From: Sphingomonas sp. ID1715
Lineage (GTDB): Bacteria > Pseudomonadota > Alphaproteobacteria > Sphingomonadales > Sphingomonadaceae
Length of the DNA: 57,319 nt
Assembly (NCBI RefSeq): GCF_013044515.1
Contig: NZ_JABEPR010000009.1
Location: forward strand, 1-57,319
Direction: 5' to 3'
This document shows, one piece after another, positions 8,514 to 18,300 of this stretch. The notes below the pieces were generated by a model, which worked only from the letters and a program-made list of their open reading frames with translations, made no database searches and was not told where the DNA came from. Within the stretch, counting starts at the first letter, position 1. Every line of letters begins with the position of its first letter. The position numbers and the translations under genes were made by a program.

Positions 8514-11099
8514 ATGGCGGGGAGCTTCTTCGAGAGCCTGCTGTCCGGGATCCTGGGCGACGCCAAGCGGCCCGACGCCGAGCGGCCGGAGTTTGGCGTG
8601 CCGATGCTGGCGCATTGGCTGCCCTATCGCAGCTATGATCCCAAGACCGGGATATTCTACAACAGCGCATCGCGCGGCTTCGTGATCGAAGCAGCGCCGC
8701 TCGTCGGCGCGGACGAACGCACGGGCGAGATCCTGACCCAGTTTCTCTCGGAGGCGATTCCTGCCCCCGGCTGTCTGCAGTTCCACCAATGGATGAGTCC
8801 GCGGATCGGCGAGCGCCTCTCCAAATGGTATCTCCCGCGCTATTCCGCGCGCGGCGTCTATGAGCGCATGGCCAAGCACCGGGTCGACTTCCTGACCGAC
8901 GGGGTCTGGAAGTCGCTTTCGGCCGACGCGCCCTTTTCGCTTCGCAATCACCGCGTGGCGATCTCCTATTCGACGCCCGAGAGCTCGAGCGTGACGGCAG
9001 AGGAGATCGTCGCCGTCATGGACGGCATCATCTCGGCGCTTGCCTCGATCAATGTGTCGGCCAGGACGATGGATCCGCAGGCACTCATTGCCTGGATCGA
9101 CGACATTACCTCGCCGACTACTGCTGCCGGCGAGGACGTGGTCAGCTATAATCCGCTCGATCCGATCGCGGACCAGGCAATCCGCCGGGACGTCGAATTG
9201 CATATCGAGTCTGACCGGATGCTGCTTCGCACCGAGCGATTCCGGCCCACCGGCAAGACCATCGACGAAGCGCCGGAGATCGGTGAAATTCTGCCGGACG
9301 TCTTCGACGTCCGCTCGTTCTCGGTGCGCAACCTGCCGGCACGCTGGGCGCCATGGGACGTCGCCCGGCTGATCGGCGACATGTTTACCGACAAGCTGCG
9401 CATGCCGTGCCCGGTCGCGACCAATCTCTGTGTCGAATTCCCCGATCCGATGGCCGCGAGCAACAAGGCCAGCTTCAAGTTCATGCGCACAACGAGCCTG
9501 GCCGATTCAAAATCGTCGCGCTTCCTGCCGCAGCTGCGCGATCAGAGCCAGGAATGGCGCTATGTGAACGACGAGCTGCGCCAGGGCCGCAAGCTCGTGC
9601 GCGTCTTCTTCAGTGTCACCGCCTTCTCCCCGAAGGGCCGGGGGGACGCGAACGAACGGGTACTCAAATCCGTGTACCGGGCAGCGGGCTGGGATCTTCT
9701 CGACGATCGCTACCTGCAGATCATGGGTCTGCTCTGCGCGATGCCGATGACGATGGCCAACGGTCTCGCGCGCGATCTCGAGCGCATGAAGCGGATGCGC
9801 ACATTGCTGACCACGACCGCCGCTAATCTCGCCCCCATTCAGGGCGAGTTCCTCGGGAGCCAGGTGCCCCATCTGATGCTGATCGGCAGACGTGGTCAGC
9901 CCTTCTTCTGGAGCCCGTTCGAGAATGCGGCCGGCAACCACAATGTCGCTGTCTTCGGCAAGTCGGGCTCCGGCAAATCGGTGACGCTGCAGGAGCTGTG
10001 CGCGTCATTCTGTGGCGCCGGCGCCCGCGTTGTCGTCATCGACGACGGACGCTCGTTCGAGCATTCCGCCAAGCTCCAGGGCGGCGCTTTCGTCGAGTTC
10101 ACGATGGCTTCGGGCTTTTGTCTCAACCCGTTCAGCATGATCGACGAGGAACTCGCGGCGACCGATGAGGACTATCTCCTCGACTGCATGGCAATGCTCA
10201 AGGCCATCGTGAACCAGATGTCGCGCCACATGGATCGGCTCAACGATACCGAGCGCGGCCTGATCGACGGCGCAGTCAACACGGTCTGGGCGGAGAAGGG
10301 GCGGGCTGGTTCGATCGATGATATCATCACCGCCCTGGATGCGACCGGCAACCAGCAGGCCACCGATCTTGGCATAGCTATGCGGCCATTCTCCTCCGCC
10401 GGCACTTATGGCCGCTTCTTCCAGGGCGAAGTGTCCTTCGAGTTGTCGGCCCAGCTCACCGTTTTCGAACTCTCCGATCTTTCGTCACGTGAGGAACTGC
10501 GCAGCGTAGTGCTGGCCGCGATCATGTTCATGTCACAGCAAATGATGCGTAAGGTCGACCGTTCGATCCCCAAGGCGCTATTCCTGGATGAAGCGTGGCA
10601 GATGATGCGCGGCGGGGCGATGGCCGAGTTCATCGAGGCCTTTGCGCGTACCTGCCGTAAATATTATGCGTCGCTCATCACCGCGACCCAGTCGCTCAAC
10701 GACTATTACAAGTCTGCGGGTTCGATCGCCGCCCTTGAGAACAGCGACTGGTTCGTCATTCTCCAGCAGAAGCCGGAGACCATCGCCGACTTCAAGAAGC
10801 ATGATCGTTTCGAGATGGACGACTATACCGACGCGCTGCTGCGCTCGCTGAAGATCAACGGCCGCGAATATTCCGACATTCTGATCAAGGGGCCAGAGAC
10901 GTTGGCGGTCGGCCGCCTGGTGCTCGATCCCTTCTCGTCCACGGTCTATTCCTCCAGTCCGGCCGTCTACGCCGCCATTGAGGATCTCGTCACGCAGGGC
11001 CTCACCATGGATGAGGCGATCGAGCGGATCGCCTTCCCGGACAACCCGGAAAAATGGGCCTCTCACGAGGATCCCGAGCTCGCGCAAGCGGCGGAGTGA
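8514..11099 (+). CDS. traC: Type IV secretion ATPase TraC (VirB4-like)
   Basis: 861 residues, as in F (875). The N-terminal TraC domain is followed by an ATPase core with Walker A FGKSGSGKSVT near residue 481 and Walker B KALFLDEAWQMMR near residue 690, plus the arginine-finger-containing region CRKYYASLITATQSL. TraC powers pilus assembly and retraction from the cytoplasmic face. The start lies one base after the traV stop and the next gene starts three bases after its own stop. There are no breaks in the frame. Confidence 0.95.
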   Translation: MAGSFFESLLSGILGDAKRPDAERPEFGVPMLAHWLPYRSYDPKTGIFYNSASRGFVIEAAPLVGADERTGEILTQFLSEAIPAPGCLQFHQWMSPRIGERLSKWYLPRYSARGVYERMAKHRVDFLTDGVWKSLSADAPFSLRNHRVAISYSTPESSSVTAEEIVAVMDGIISALASINVSARTMDPQALIAWIDDITSPTTAAGEDVVSYNPLDPIADQAIRRDVELHIESDRMLLRTERFRPTGKTIDEAPEIGEILPDVFDVRSFSVRNLPARWAPWDVARLIGDMFTDKLRMPCPVATNLCVEFPDPMAASNKASFKFMRTTSLADSKSSRFLPQLRDQSQEWRYVNDELRQGRKLVRVFFSVTAFSPKGRGDANERVLKSVYRAAGWDLLDDRYLQIMGLLCAMPMTMANGLARDLERMKRMRTLLTTTAANLAPIQGEFLGSQVPHLMLIGRRGQPFFWSPFENAAGNHNVAVFGKSGSGKSVTLQELCASFCGAGARVVVIDDGRSFEHSAKLQGGAFVEFTMASGFCLNPFSMIDEELAATDEDYLLDCMAMLKAIVNQMSRHMDRLNDTERGLIDGAVNTVWAEKGRAGSIDDIITALDATGNQQATDLGIAMRPFSSAGTYGRFFQGEVSFELSAQLTVFELSDLSSREELRSVVLAAIMFMSQQMMRKVDRSIPKALFLDEAWQMMRGGAMAEFIEAFARTCRKYYASLITATQSLNDYYKSAGSIAALENSDWFVILQQKPETIADFKKHDRFEMDDYTDALLRSLKINGREYSDILIKGPETLAVGRLVLDPFSSTVYSSSPAVYAAIEDLVTQGLTMDEAIERIAFPDNPEKWASHEDPELAQAAE

Positions 11100-11102
11100 G
11101 CC

Positions 11103-11456
11103 ATGGCCAGCAGCACAGAGCCGAGGGTACAGCCATCCGCGCCGCCGTCGATCGACGCGCGCGCGATGCTTCATTTCACCCTGTATTTCGGCGGCTTCCT
11201 CGCATCAACGCTGCTCATGACCTGGGGCCTGTTCGCGCTGTTTTTTCTCGCCCTTGGCGGCTTCTCGCTCGATGGCCTGATGAACCAGCTCAACAACCTC
11301 AGCACCCGCTACGTCATCGCGACCCCGGATCGGGTCGCATCGTTCAAGACCATCTTCGCCGTCGCACATCTCATCCTTTCCGTGGGGCTCATGGTCCTGC
11401 GGAGAGGCAGGATCCTGCCTTCGGCCCGATCGCAGGGAGACCCCCGCCATGGCTGA
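11103..11456 (+). CDS. Small membrane protein between traC and trbI
   Basis: A 117-residue protein with two confident transmembrane segments (about residues 25-55 and 88-105) and a polar loop between them. I do not recognise it as a named F transfer protein. Its place between traC and trbI, with overlapping start codons on both sides, makes an inner membrane transfer role likely. Its last eight bases overlap trbI. Confidence 0.7.
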   Translation: MASSTEPRVQPSAPPSIDARAMLHFTLYFGGFLASTLLMTWGLFALFFLALGGFSLDGLMNQLNNLSTRYVIATPDRVASFKTIFAVAHLILSVGLMVLRRGRILPSARSQGDPRHG

Positions 11457-12138
11457 GCAACCCGAACTCGACCTTCCCGCGCCACCGGTATCGCCAGCAG
11501 CGCCAGCGAAGCCCAGACGAACATTCTTCGCTGGCTTCAGCCGTATGCAGATCCTCGCCGGGCTGATCCTTCTGGCCACTGTGGTCTGGGGCATGTGGGT
11601 CACCAAGACACTGGTGACGCCCAAGCAGGATCATATCGTCTCGGCGCGGCTCTCCTCGATCGTCGGGGAATATGTGCAGGCGCAGGCGCGCTCGACATCG
11701 CCTCCGGCGCAGGTCGAGGCCGAGATGCGGGGCTTCATGGCGTCGCTCGACAAGGAACTGCAGCGGCGCAGTGCTGGCGGCCAGATCGTGCTCGTCGGCG
11801 AAGCCGTGCTCACGAAGAACGTGCCCGATATAACCGACAGCCTCAGACAATCGGTCTACGCCTCGGGCGTCCCGCGGCCGCGCCAAGCTTCGGCCGAGGA
11901 GCTGCAGCAGATGAATGCCCAGGCGATGGCGGCCGCGAGACCCCAACTTGCAGCCCCGGCTCAGATGCCGGGCCAGATGCCCGGGGCTGCTCCTCCGATC
12001 GATCCCATGATGGCCGCACAGGGCATGGCGGCGCCAGGAATGGTGTCTTCAGGGCAGCAGCAGCCGGTTCCGCAATATGCTCCGCCAGCTGCGCAAGTTT
12101 CGACCTTCGGAGGCTCCGATGGCATCGGCGGCCAGTGA
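11449..12138 (+). CDS. trbI: Type-F conjugative transfer protein TrbI
   Basis: The 229 residues comprise a proline-rich cytoplasmic start, one transmembrane helix (MQILAGLILLATVVWGMWV) and a periplasmic domain with VSARLSSIVGEYVQAQA and the GQIVLVGEAVLTKNVPDITD motif of the TrbI family. F TrbI is about 128 residues. The extra length here is a Met/Pro/Ala/Gln-rich tail of some 90 residues. TrbI influences pilus retraction in F. The 3' end overlaps the signal peptidase gene by 20 bases. Confidence 0.8.
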   Translation: MAEQPELDLPAPPVSPAAPAKPRRTFFAGFSRMQILAGLILLATVVWGMWVTKTLVTPKQDHIVSARLSSIVGEYVQAQARSTSPPAQVEAEMRGFMASLDKELQRRSAGGQIVLVGEAVLTKNVPDITDSLRQSVYASGVPRPRQASAEELQQMNAQAMAAARPQLAAPAQMPGQMPGAAPPIDPMMAAQGMAAPGMVSSGQQQPVPQYAPPAAQVSTFGGSDGIGGQ

Positions 12139-12652
12139 GGCGCGCCCAAGCTGGCGGCCACGCACGCGGCTATGGCTGTTGTTCGGCCTGTTCATCGCGG
12201 GCAGCGTTCTGCTCAGCGCGATCAGCGCATGGCGCGACGATCATCTGCTGCTGATCAACACGACGGGTTCGCTTCCGAACTGGGCCTTCCTCATCCAGCG
12301 CCACAAGCTGCCGGCGCGCGGAGACTATGTTTTCTTCGACCCGCCGCCAAGCACGCTCCTGCGTCGCCACTTCGGCGCGAAGCCGCGGATGTTCGGCAAG
12401 ATCGTCTACGGCATGCCGGGCGACACGATCAGCCACGTTGGCCGCCAGGTTGCGGTGAACGGCCACCTCGTCGCGCAGATGAAACCGCTCACACGCTTTG
12501 GTGAACGCCTGACGCCGGGCGCAACCGGCCCGGTGCCGCAGGGATGCTATTTCGCGGCTACGCCGCACAAGGATGGCTTCGACAGCCGCTATGCCGAAAT
12601 CGGCTTCGTATGCGCGCGCCAGGTCATAGGAACCGGGGAGCCGATCCTATGA
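12119..12652 (+). CDS. Conjugative signal peptidase, S26 family (TraF/TrhF-type)
   Basis: A 177-residue membrane-anchored peptidase with one N-terminal transmembrane helix (LWLLFGLFIAGSVLLSAIS). The probable catalytic Ser lies in TGSLPNWAF and the catalytic Lys in FGKIVYGMPGD, the usual box D pattern of S26 enzymes. It would mature the pilin or other transfer proteins at the inner membrane. Start ATG 12119 has CGGAGG upstream. The stop overlaps traW as ATGA. This gene occurs in sphingomonad and IncH-like F-type systems but not in F itself. Confidence 0.85.
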   Translation: MASAASEARPSWRPRTRLWLLFGLFIAGSVLLSAISAWRDDHLLLINTTGSLPNWAFLIQRHKLPARGDYVFFDPPPSTLLRRHFGAKPRMFGKIVYGMPGDTISHVGRQVAVNGHLVAQMKPLTRFGERLTPGATGPVPQGCYFAATPHKDGFDSRYAEIGFVCARQVIGTGEPIL

Positions 12653-13305
12653 GGGTGCTCATCTCAGGCGGGCTGGCCATCGCCGCAACGGTCGGCGGGT
12701 TGATCGTCGTTGGGCCGATGCGGTCGGAGGCCAAGGACTATGGCCAGGCCGCGCAGGCGTTCCCGGTCATCGAGCCCGATCTGCTCTCCACCATTGAAAA
12801 CCGCCTGCGCCGCGCAGAGGCAAGCGGCGAGCTCGCCCGGACCAACGAGATGTTCGCCAAGCGCGTCGAGGCGAAAGTTCGTCGACCCGATCCCGTCACG
12901 GGGGTCACCCCGGCCCGGACCGCCCGGAGCTGGGACTTCGATCCGTCGGTCACGATGGAACGCGACATCCGCGACCAGAAGGGCAACCTGATCGCCCCAG
13001 CGGGACAGCGGATCAACCCGCTCGACTTCGTCTCGATCCGTCAGGACCTTGTCTTCATCGACGGTGACGATAGCGAGCAGCTCGCTTGGGCCACGACGCG
13101 CTACACGGACCTCAAGGCGAAGATAATCTTCGTGCGTGGATCGCCGGTCGAGCAGATGACCGCGAAGAAGCGGCGTTTCTACTTCGATCAGCAAGGCAAG
13201 CTCACTTCCCGCTTCGGCATCGAGCATACGCCAGCCGTGGTCACCCAGGCTGGCAAGGTGATGCGCGTCTCCGAGGTGGTGTTGAAGTCCGGGAGCCCGG
13301 GCTGA
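12649..13305 (+). CDS. traW: Type-F conjugative transfer protein TraW
   Basis: A 218-residue periplasmic protein with a signal peptide at residues 1-25. The TraW body includes RSWDFDPSVTMERDIRD and GQRINPLDFVSIRQDLVFID, and a C-terminal thioredoxin-like segment ends with FGIEHTPAVVTQ. TraW works with TraU and TrbC in pilus extension and mating-pair formation. It is coupled to its neighbours by a 4-base overlap upstream and a 1-base overlap downstream. Length matches F TraW (210). Confidence 0.88.
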   Translation: MRVLISGGLAIAATVGGLIVVGPMRSEAKDYGQAAQAFPVIEPDLLSTIENRLRRAEASGELARTNEMFAKRVEAKVRRPDPVTGVTPARTARSWDFDPSVTMERDIRDQKGNLIAPAGQRINPLDFVSIRQDLVFIDGDDSEQLAWATTRYTDLKAKIIFVRGSPVEQMTAKKRRFYFDQQGKLTSRFGIEHTPAVVTQAGKVMRVSEVVLKSGSPG

Positions 13306-13574
13306 TGCCGCTGTGGCTCGACATGCTCCGAACGCCGATGGCGGCACCCGAGACTCGCGATCTTCGGCGGCTGCGCCGGATCTGGCAGGTTCTTTGCCTG
13401 CTACTGGCCGCCAGTGTCGCGGGCTTGCAGCCGTTGATGCGGATCAGCGGTCAGGCGGCGCCCTGTGCGATCGCGTCGCTGCTGGCGGCCACGCTGTTGA
13501 CCACGGCGCTTTACCTCGCGCGCAAGCATCGCGCGGACACCGCCTTTCTCGAACCTGCCGGGGAGGATCAGTGA
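13305..13574 (+). CDS. Small two-helix membrane protein between traW and traU
   Basis: An 89-residue protein with two hydrophobic helices (LCLLLAASVAGLQPLM and IASLLAATLLTTALYLA) separated by a short loop containing one Cys. I cannot assign it to a named family. Its start overlaps the traW stop by one base and its stop overlaps the traU start by one base, so it is translated as part of the operon and probably acts at the inner membrane. Confidence 0.65.
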   Translation: MPLWLDMLRTPMAAPETRDLRRLRRIWQVLCLLLAASVAGLQPLMRISGQAAPCAIASLLAATLLTTALYLARKHRADTAFLEPAGEDQ

Positions 13575-14593
13575 TGCGCGGCTTTCGATCAGCTCTGCGG
13601 CTTCTCGTCATGGCGCTGGCAGCCTTCTTTCTGGCGCCGAGCGCACAGGCGGCAGGGCCGACCTGTCACGGGAAGTTCGTCAATCCGATCACCGACGTGT
13701 GTTGGTCTTGCCTGTTCCCACTCTCGGTCGGCGGCCTCAAGATCTGGCCGAGCGGCCGGCCGGATACGAGCAATCCCGCTTCCCCGATCTGCTTTTGTGG
13801 CAGCCCGCTTCCCAGGATCGGCATCTCGGTCGGCTTCTGGGAGCCGGTGCGGCTCGCGGACGTCACAATGAAGCCCTGGTGCTTTCCTAATCTCGGGGGT
13901 GTGCGCATCGCGCCGGGGTTCGACATCGGCCAGGGCTATCTGGCCGGCCCCTCGATGGTGGGCGGCCGCTCGCAGAGCACGGCCAAATGGCACGTGCACT
14001 GGTACGTCTATCCGCTGCTCTACTGGATGGAGATCCTGACCGACTTCGTCTGCTTCGAGCAGGCGAGCTTCGACATCGCCTATATGACCGAGGTCGATCC
14101 GCTCTGGCAGGACGATAGTCTGACGGCGCTGATCAATCCGGAAGCCGTCGTCTTCGCTAACCCGATCGCCCAGGTCGCCTGCGCCGGCGACTGCATCGCC
14201 GGGACCGTCCACCTGCCGCTCGATCCGCTGTTCTGGTGTGCGGGGTGCCAGGGCAGCATGTATCCGCTCAACGGCAACGTGCCGTCCTCGATCGGCCATG
14301 TTCAGTCCTCGCGGCTCGCACTGTCGCGCTTCGCCTACAAGATGCACCGCGAAGCTCTTGCCTGGGGGACGATGGGCTCGGCCGGGCTCTGCAAGAAGTA
14401 CCTCATGCCGATCATGCGCAAGCAGCAATACCGCTTCCAGATGGTCAATCCGATCCCCACCGTGAGCGGCCGCTTCGCCTGCTCCACGATCGGGGCATCC
14501 ACCATGCCGCCTGACGCAGGTCGCGCCTATCCCGCCGCCGGCGAGGACATGGGCTACCTCGTCTGGCGCAAACGCAATTGCTGCGTGCTGTAG
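13574..14593 (+). CDS. traU: Type-F conjugative transfer protein TraU
   Basis: A 339-residue secreted protein (F TraU 330) with a signal peptide ending SAQA-AG and the Cys-rich TraU body: CHGKFVNPITDVCWSCLFP, ICFCGSP, KPWCFPNLGG and DPLFWCAGCQGS. Conserved Cys pairs need the DsbC-like and TraF proteins of the same operon. TraU is required for DNA transfer and acts with TraW in the periplasm. The frame is intact throughout. Confidence 0.95.
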   Translation: MRGFRSALRLLVMALAAFFLAPSAQAAGPTCHGKFVNPITDVCWSCLFPLSVGGLKIWPSGRPDTSNPASPICFCGSPLPRIGISVGFWEPVRLADVTMKPWCFPNLGGVRIAPGFDIGQGYLAGPSMVGGRSQSTAKWHVHWYVYPLLYWMEILTDFVCFEQASFDIAYMTEVDPLWQDDSLTALINPEAVVFANPIAQVACAGDCIAGTVHLPLDPLFWCAGCQGSMYPLNGNVPSSIGHVQSSRLALSRFAYKMHREALAWGTMGSAGLCKKYLMPIMRKQQYRFQMVNPIPTVSGRFACSTIGASTMPPDAGRAYPAAGEDMGYLVWRKRNCCVL

Positions 14594-14604
14594 GGGGCCG
14601 TCCA

Positions 14605-15351
14605 ATGCGCAAATACCTCTGGGGCTTCGCAGCGATCCTTGGCTTGGCGAGCGTGACGGCCTTGCTCGCGCAGACCGTCGACGGGATCGACGTCCAGGCG
14701 ATCAAGCAGCGTTCGGCGGACCTACAGGCGGATGCCGAGGCTTTCGTCAACCATGTGAAGGATAGGGGCGACGCCTTCCGCGAGGACGCGCAGACCGTTC
14801 GCGACGCTGGCATGGAGAACATGCAGCGGGTCGCCAAGAGCGATCTGCCCAAGGGACCGGCAGGCCCCGTCGATTTCGACGAGATCGTGGCCGGTGCCGC
14901 GTCGAACGCGACGGCAGGGAAGGGCGAGGCGCCCCAGTTCATCGTCTTCGCGAGCCTGTCGATGCCACCGCAGTCGCTGCAGAAGCTGATCGGCGACACG
15001 GCCAGGGCCGGCGGGGTGGTCGTGTTCCGCGGCTTCCCCAACAATTCGATGAAGGAGTTCGCCACGAGCCTTGGCAAGATCATCGACCGGCAGGACGATT
15101 TCGCCAATGTCGGCATCGATCCGCGGCTGTTCCGCGCTTTCGATGTCCAGGCAGTGCCGACATACGTCAGTGTCTCGTCGGACTTCGATCTTTGCGCCGG
15201 CTTCTCCTGCCAGACCAAGCTGCCGCCCTATGATCGGCTCGTCGGCAACGTCTCGGTCGAATATGCGCTCGAGCAGTTCGCGGACGGTAATGGCCCGGGC
15301 GCACGGGTCGCAGCGGTTGGCCTCGCCAACATGCGCAAGGCCCATCCATGA
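14605..15351 (+). CDS. trbC: Type-F conjugative transfer protein TrbC
   Basis: A 248-residue periplasmic protein with a signal peptide (LWGFAAILGLASVTALLAQ) and a helical stretch to about residue 90. It then has the TrbC domain with FIVFASLSMPPQSLQKLI, VVVFRGFPNNSMKEF and a cis-Pro segment QAVPTYVSVS that gives it a thioredoxin-like fold without a CxxC. TrbC acts with TraW in pilus assembly. The stop overlaps the traN start as ATGA. Confidence 0.9.
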   Translation: MRKYLWGFAAILGLASVTALLAQTVDGIDVQAIKQRSADLQADAEAFVNHVKDRGDAFREDAQTVRDAGMENMQRVAKSDLPKGPAGPVDFDEIVAGAASNATAGKGEAPQFIVFASLSMPPQSLQKLIGDTARAGGVVVFRGFPNNSMKEFATSLGKIIDRQDDFANVGIDPRLFRAFDVQAVPTYVSVSSDFDLCAGFSCQTKLPPYDRLVGNVSVEYALEQFADGNGPGARVAAVGLANMRKAHP

Positions 15352-17213
15352 GGGCGTATCTCGTCCTGGCTGCGCTCTTCGGCGTCGTTATGGCGAGTTC
15401 GCCCGCGCTTGCCCAGATGACGCTCGACGAGGCGCGCCAGGAGGGGAAGGCGCTGGGTACGGAGAAGCGCAACGATTCCACGCTGGTGCCGTCCAGCGAT
15501 GCGCAAGCCGCCGCGGTCCCCGGCTATTCCGGCACGAGCTTGCCCGAAGGATCCTATTTCGACGATCCCGGTAAGCTTGAGTCCGACGCCCAGGCGGCCA
15601 AGTCGTCCAACGAGCAATATCGCATCACCACCGATGCCGATCACAGCCGGGCCACGTTCAGCAATTCCGAGATCCTCGCGACCACGGCGCGCGCGACATC
15701 GGTCGAAAACGATCCCTCGACCTATCTCGCTGGCGAGGAAATGGGCGGCACCAAGGGCACATGCGTGCCGCTGCCCGCCGCGCCGGGGAGCGCGGGCTAT
15801 TATGAGGCGAGTTGCAACGCCGGCAGCAAGGTCACCACGGAAGCCCGGACCTGCAACGTCAGCCTTGACGTTCACACCGAGAAGCGGACGATCTACACCT
15901 ATTACACGGGTCGGTTGAGCTTCCTGCCGACAGATGGCGGGCCCTATCCCGCCCGCGCGGCTTTTGACGACGAGATCGCCACCGGCATCTGCTGGGAAAG
16001 CCGCCCGATCGACTATTGCGACAATATGAGCGCCTATGGATATACTGCGGCGCCGACCTGCAAAAGCCTTGGCCACACCGCCGTCGAGGTCAAATGCACC
16101 GCCGAGGCCCAGGGGATCACGCCGGGCGAGTATCATCCGGGCTATGTGCTCTCGACCGGCAATTACTGGCTCACGAAGCAGGAAGAACCGGCCGTGCCGG
16201 TCATCACGCGCAACGAGGGGCTATGCGCCGCCAATGCCGGCGACCCGAACTGCACGCTCGAGACCGAAGTGTGCACGTCGAGCGACCCGGTCACCCGGAT
16301 CGTCGACGGCGTTCCTGTCACCCAGCCCTGCTGGGCCTGGCAGCGGACCTATCAATGCCACCGGATCTCAACAGCCAATGACTGCGGTGATCTCGAGGCG
16401 AACGGGAGCTGCACCTATCTGCGCACAGAATGCCTTGACGAGGAGCCTGATGGCGGGCCCTGCAAAGTCGAGAACCGCGTCTACAGGTGCCCGACGCCTT
16501 CCGGAGGCACGAGCGATGCGCCGCAATATATCTGCGGCGACGACGTCTATTGCATCAACGGCGACTGCGAGCCGATCGTTCGCGAAGCGTCGACCGAGTT
16601 CAAGGACGCGCTCGTTGCGCTGCATGCGATCGACCAGGCGGGCAAGGAGTTCAACGAAGCCGATCTCCGGGTCTTCAGCGGCACGCGCGAGACCTGCCAC
16701 AAGCCGGTGTTCGGCCTTATCAACTGCTGTGCGGGCAAGACGTCGGGTTTGTTGACGGTCGGCGCTGGCGCGGCTGCGCTGGCGGGCGGTCCCGCGGCGA
16801 TCGCCGCGCTCGCGACCCCCTTCCTGGTCCTTTTCGCATGTTCACAGGACGAGATGAGGCTCGACATCAAGGACCGGATGGGCCTGTGCCATAATCTCGG
16901 CACCTATTGCTCGTCGAGTTTCCTCGGCATCTGCAGCACGCGGCGCACCGCTTATTGCTGCTTCGAGAGCAAGCTCTCCCGCATCCTCCAGGAGCAGGGC
17001 CGTGTGCAGCTCGGCAAGCCGTGGGGGGCGCCGAAAAAGGAACAGTGCATTGGCTTCACGATCGACGAGTTCTCGCGGCTCGACCTGTCGGTAATGGATT
17101 TCACCGAGGTTTATGCGGACTTCATGGATGCGGCCAAGCTGCCGGACGAAGTCCAGACCATGACCGAAATCCAGCAGAAAATTCAGAACTACTACGACCT
17201 CCACGGCAAGTGA
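15348..17213 (+). CDS. traN: Mating-pair stabilisation protein TraN
   Basis: A 621-residue Cys-rich outer membrane protein (F TraN 602) with a signal peptide ending PALA. The middle has the ordered Cys pattern and CPTPSG/VYRCPT segments of TraN. The end has GLINCCAGKTSG and AYCCFESKLSRILQEQGR with GKPWGAP, which are family hallmarks. TraN contacts the recipient cell surface and stabilises mating pairs. Recipient range is set by its variable central region. It overlaps trbC by four bases. Confidence 0.92.
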   Translation: MRAYLVLAALFGVVMASSPALAQMTLDEARQEGKALGTEKRNDSTLVPSSDAQAAAVPGYSGTSLPEGSYFDDPGKLESDAQAAKSSNEQYRITTDADHSRATFSNSEILATTARATSVENDPSTYLAGEEMGGTKGTCVPLPAAPGSAGYYEASCNAGSKVTTEARTCNVSLDVHTEKRTIYTYYTGRLSFLPTDGGPYPARAAFDDEIATGICWESRPIDYCDNMSAYGYTAAPTCKSLGHTAVEVKCTAEAQGITPGEYHPGYVLSTGNYWLTKQEEPAVPVITRNEGLCAANAGDPNCTLETEVCTSSDPVTRIVDGVPVTQPCWAWQRTYQCHRISTANDCGDLEANGSCTYLRTECLDEEPDGGPCKVENRVYRCPTPSGGTSDAPQYICGDDVYCINGDCEPIVREASTEFKDALVALHAIDQAGKEFNEADLRVFSGTRETCHKPVFGLINCCAGKTSGLLTVGAGAAALAGGPAAIAALATPFLVLFACSQDEMRLDIKDRMGLCHNLGTYCSSSFLGICSTRRTAYCCFESKLSRILQEQGRVQLGKPWGAPKKEQCIGFTIDEFSRLDLSVMDFTEVYADFMDAAKLPDEVQTMTEIQQKIQNYYDLHGK

Positions 17214-17273
17214 GATGGGCCGATCCGATCTCCTTGCCGCAGGGGCCGCAGCGCAAACCCAAGGAAAGTGACC

Positions 17274-17501
17274 ATGCCTATCCCTGTTCTCGAGCTGCCC
17301 CTCGTCCTGGCATCCCTGGCGCTGCAACCGTCGGCCCCAACGCCCCACCATCGTTGCGGTGGCTCTCCCGCGACCGTGGCCGATTGCTGCGTCCACCCCG
17401 CAGCCTGGGACAGTCTGACACCCAACCCACCGCTCGCACTCCCTTCCGCGCAAACCGCCTCAGCCGATGAAAGGACGAAGCGTGATGTCCCCCGTCGCTA
17501 A
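17274..17501 (+). CDS. Possible small protein between traN and traF
   Basis: A 75-residue frame starts at an ATG with AAGGAAAG just upstream, a good ribosome-binding site. It begins with a hydrophobic stretch (LPLVLASLALQ) and contains a CC pair, but most of it is low-complexity Pro/Ala/Ser. Its end overlaps the traF start region. It has no recognisable family. It may be a genuine short secreted protein or only an intergenic frame that keeps ribosomes moving between traN and traF. Confidence 0.3.
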   Translation: MPIPVLELPLVLASLALQPSAPTPHHRCGGSPATVADCCVHPAAWDSLTPNPPLALPSAQTASADERTKRDVPRR

Positions 17502-18300
17502 ACTCTCGATGCTGCTCGCCCTGTCGATTGGGACTGCTGCTCCCCTGTTGGCGCAGGATGCGCCGCCGTCACGCGACACGATCGAGCAGAACCGGCCGGA
17601 TGCTTTCTACTGCGGCGAGCGGAAGCTCGGACAATGGTTCTATTGCGACAAGCCCAGACCCTTGCCGCGCGAGGCGCAACCGTCGCCGCCGCCGAGCGCG
17701 GTCGACCGGATGGCGGCGATCACGAAGCAGCTCGACGAATTGAAGGCCAAGGCGATCCTGGAGCCGACCGAAGAGAACGTCATCGCCTACGTCCGCTTCC
17801 AGCGCGAGCAGCTCGACCGCGCCTCGACTTTCTCCGACGTGTGGCAGCGCGCGCTCTGGCAGAACCCCGACATCGACTACACGTTGCAAAGGCCCGTCTC
17901 GACGGTCGGCAAGCGTGCCTGGCTCGACAATCGAAAGGCCGATCGCGACGCGGTCCTGACCAACCTGGGGCAGCGCTACGGGCTGTTCTACTTCTTCGCG
18001 CAGAGCTGCGGCGCCTGTGAGCTGTTCGCCCCGATCCTTCGCTCGGTGACCGACAGCCACCGGATGGCGGTCATGGCCGTATCGATGGACGGGGGGCCGA
18101 GCCGCGATTTTCCGGAACATGTCGTCGATTCCGGGCAGCGGGCGCGCATGGGCGTGCCGGGCAATGAGACACCGGCGCTGGTCCTCTTCGACACGGTGAC
18201 CAAACGGACCATTCCGGTTGGATACGGCATCCTGAGCGCCGATGAGATCATGGATCGCATCTTCACGCTCACGAACACGAAAGTGGGGAGCGATTACTGA
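17485..18300 (+). CDS. traF: Type-F conjugative transfer protein TraF (thioredoxin fold)
   Basis: A 271-residue periplasmic protein. It has a signal peptide ending APLLAQD, a Cys pair in AFYCGERKLGQWFYCDKP and a C-terminal thioredoxin fold with the motif SCGACELFAPIL and a cis-Pro loop NETPALVLF. F TraF lacks the CxxC seen here, so this one may be redox active. The ATG at 17485 has AAGGA nine bases upstream and is preferred to 17467. The stop shares one base with the traH start. Confidence 0.88.
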   Translation: MSPVAKLSMLLALSIGTAAPLLAQDAPPSRDTIEQNRPDAFYCGERKLGQWFYCDKPRPLPREAQPSPPPSAVDRMAAITKQLDELKAKAILEPTEENVIAYVRFQREQLDRASTFSDVWQRALWQNPDIDYTLQRPVSTVGKRAWLDNRKADRDAVLTNLGQRYGLFYFFAQSCGACELFAPILRSVTDSHRMAVMAVSMDGGPSRDFPEHVVDSGQRARMGVPGNETPALVLFDTVTKRTIPVGYGILSADEIMDRIFTLTNTKVGSDY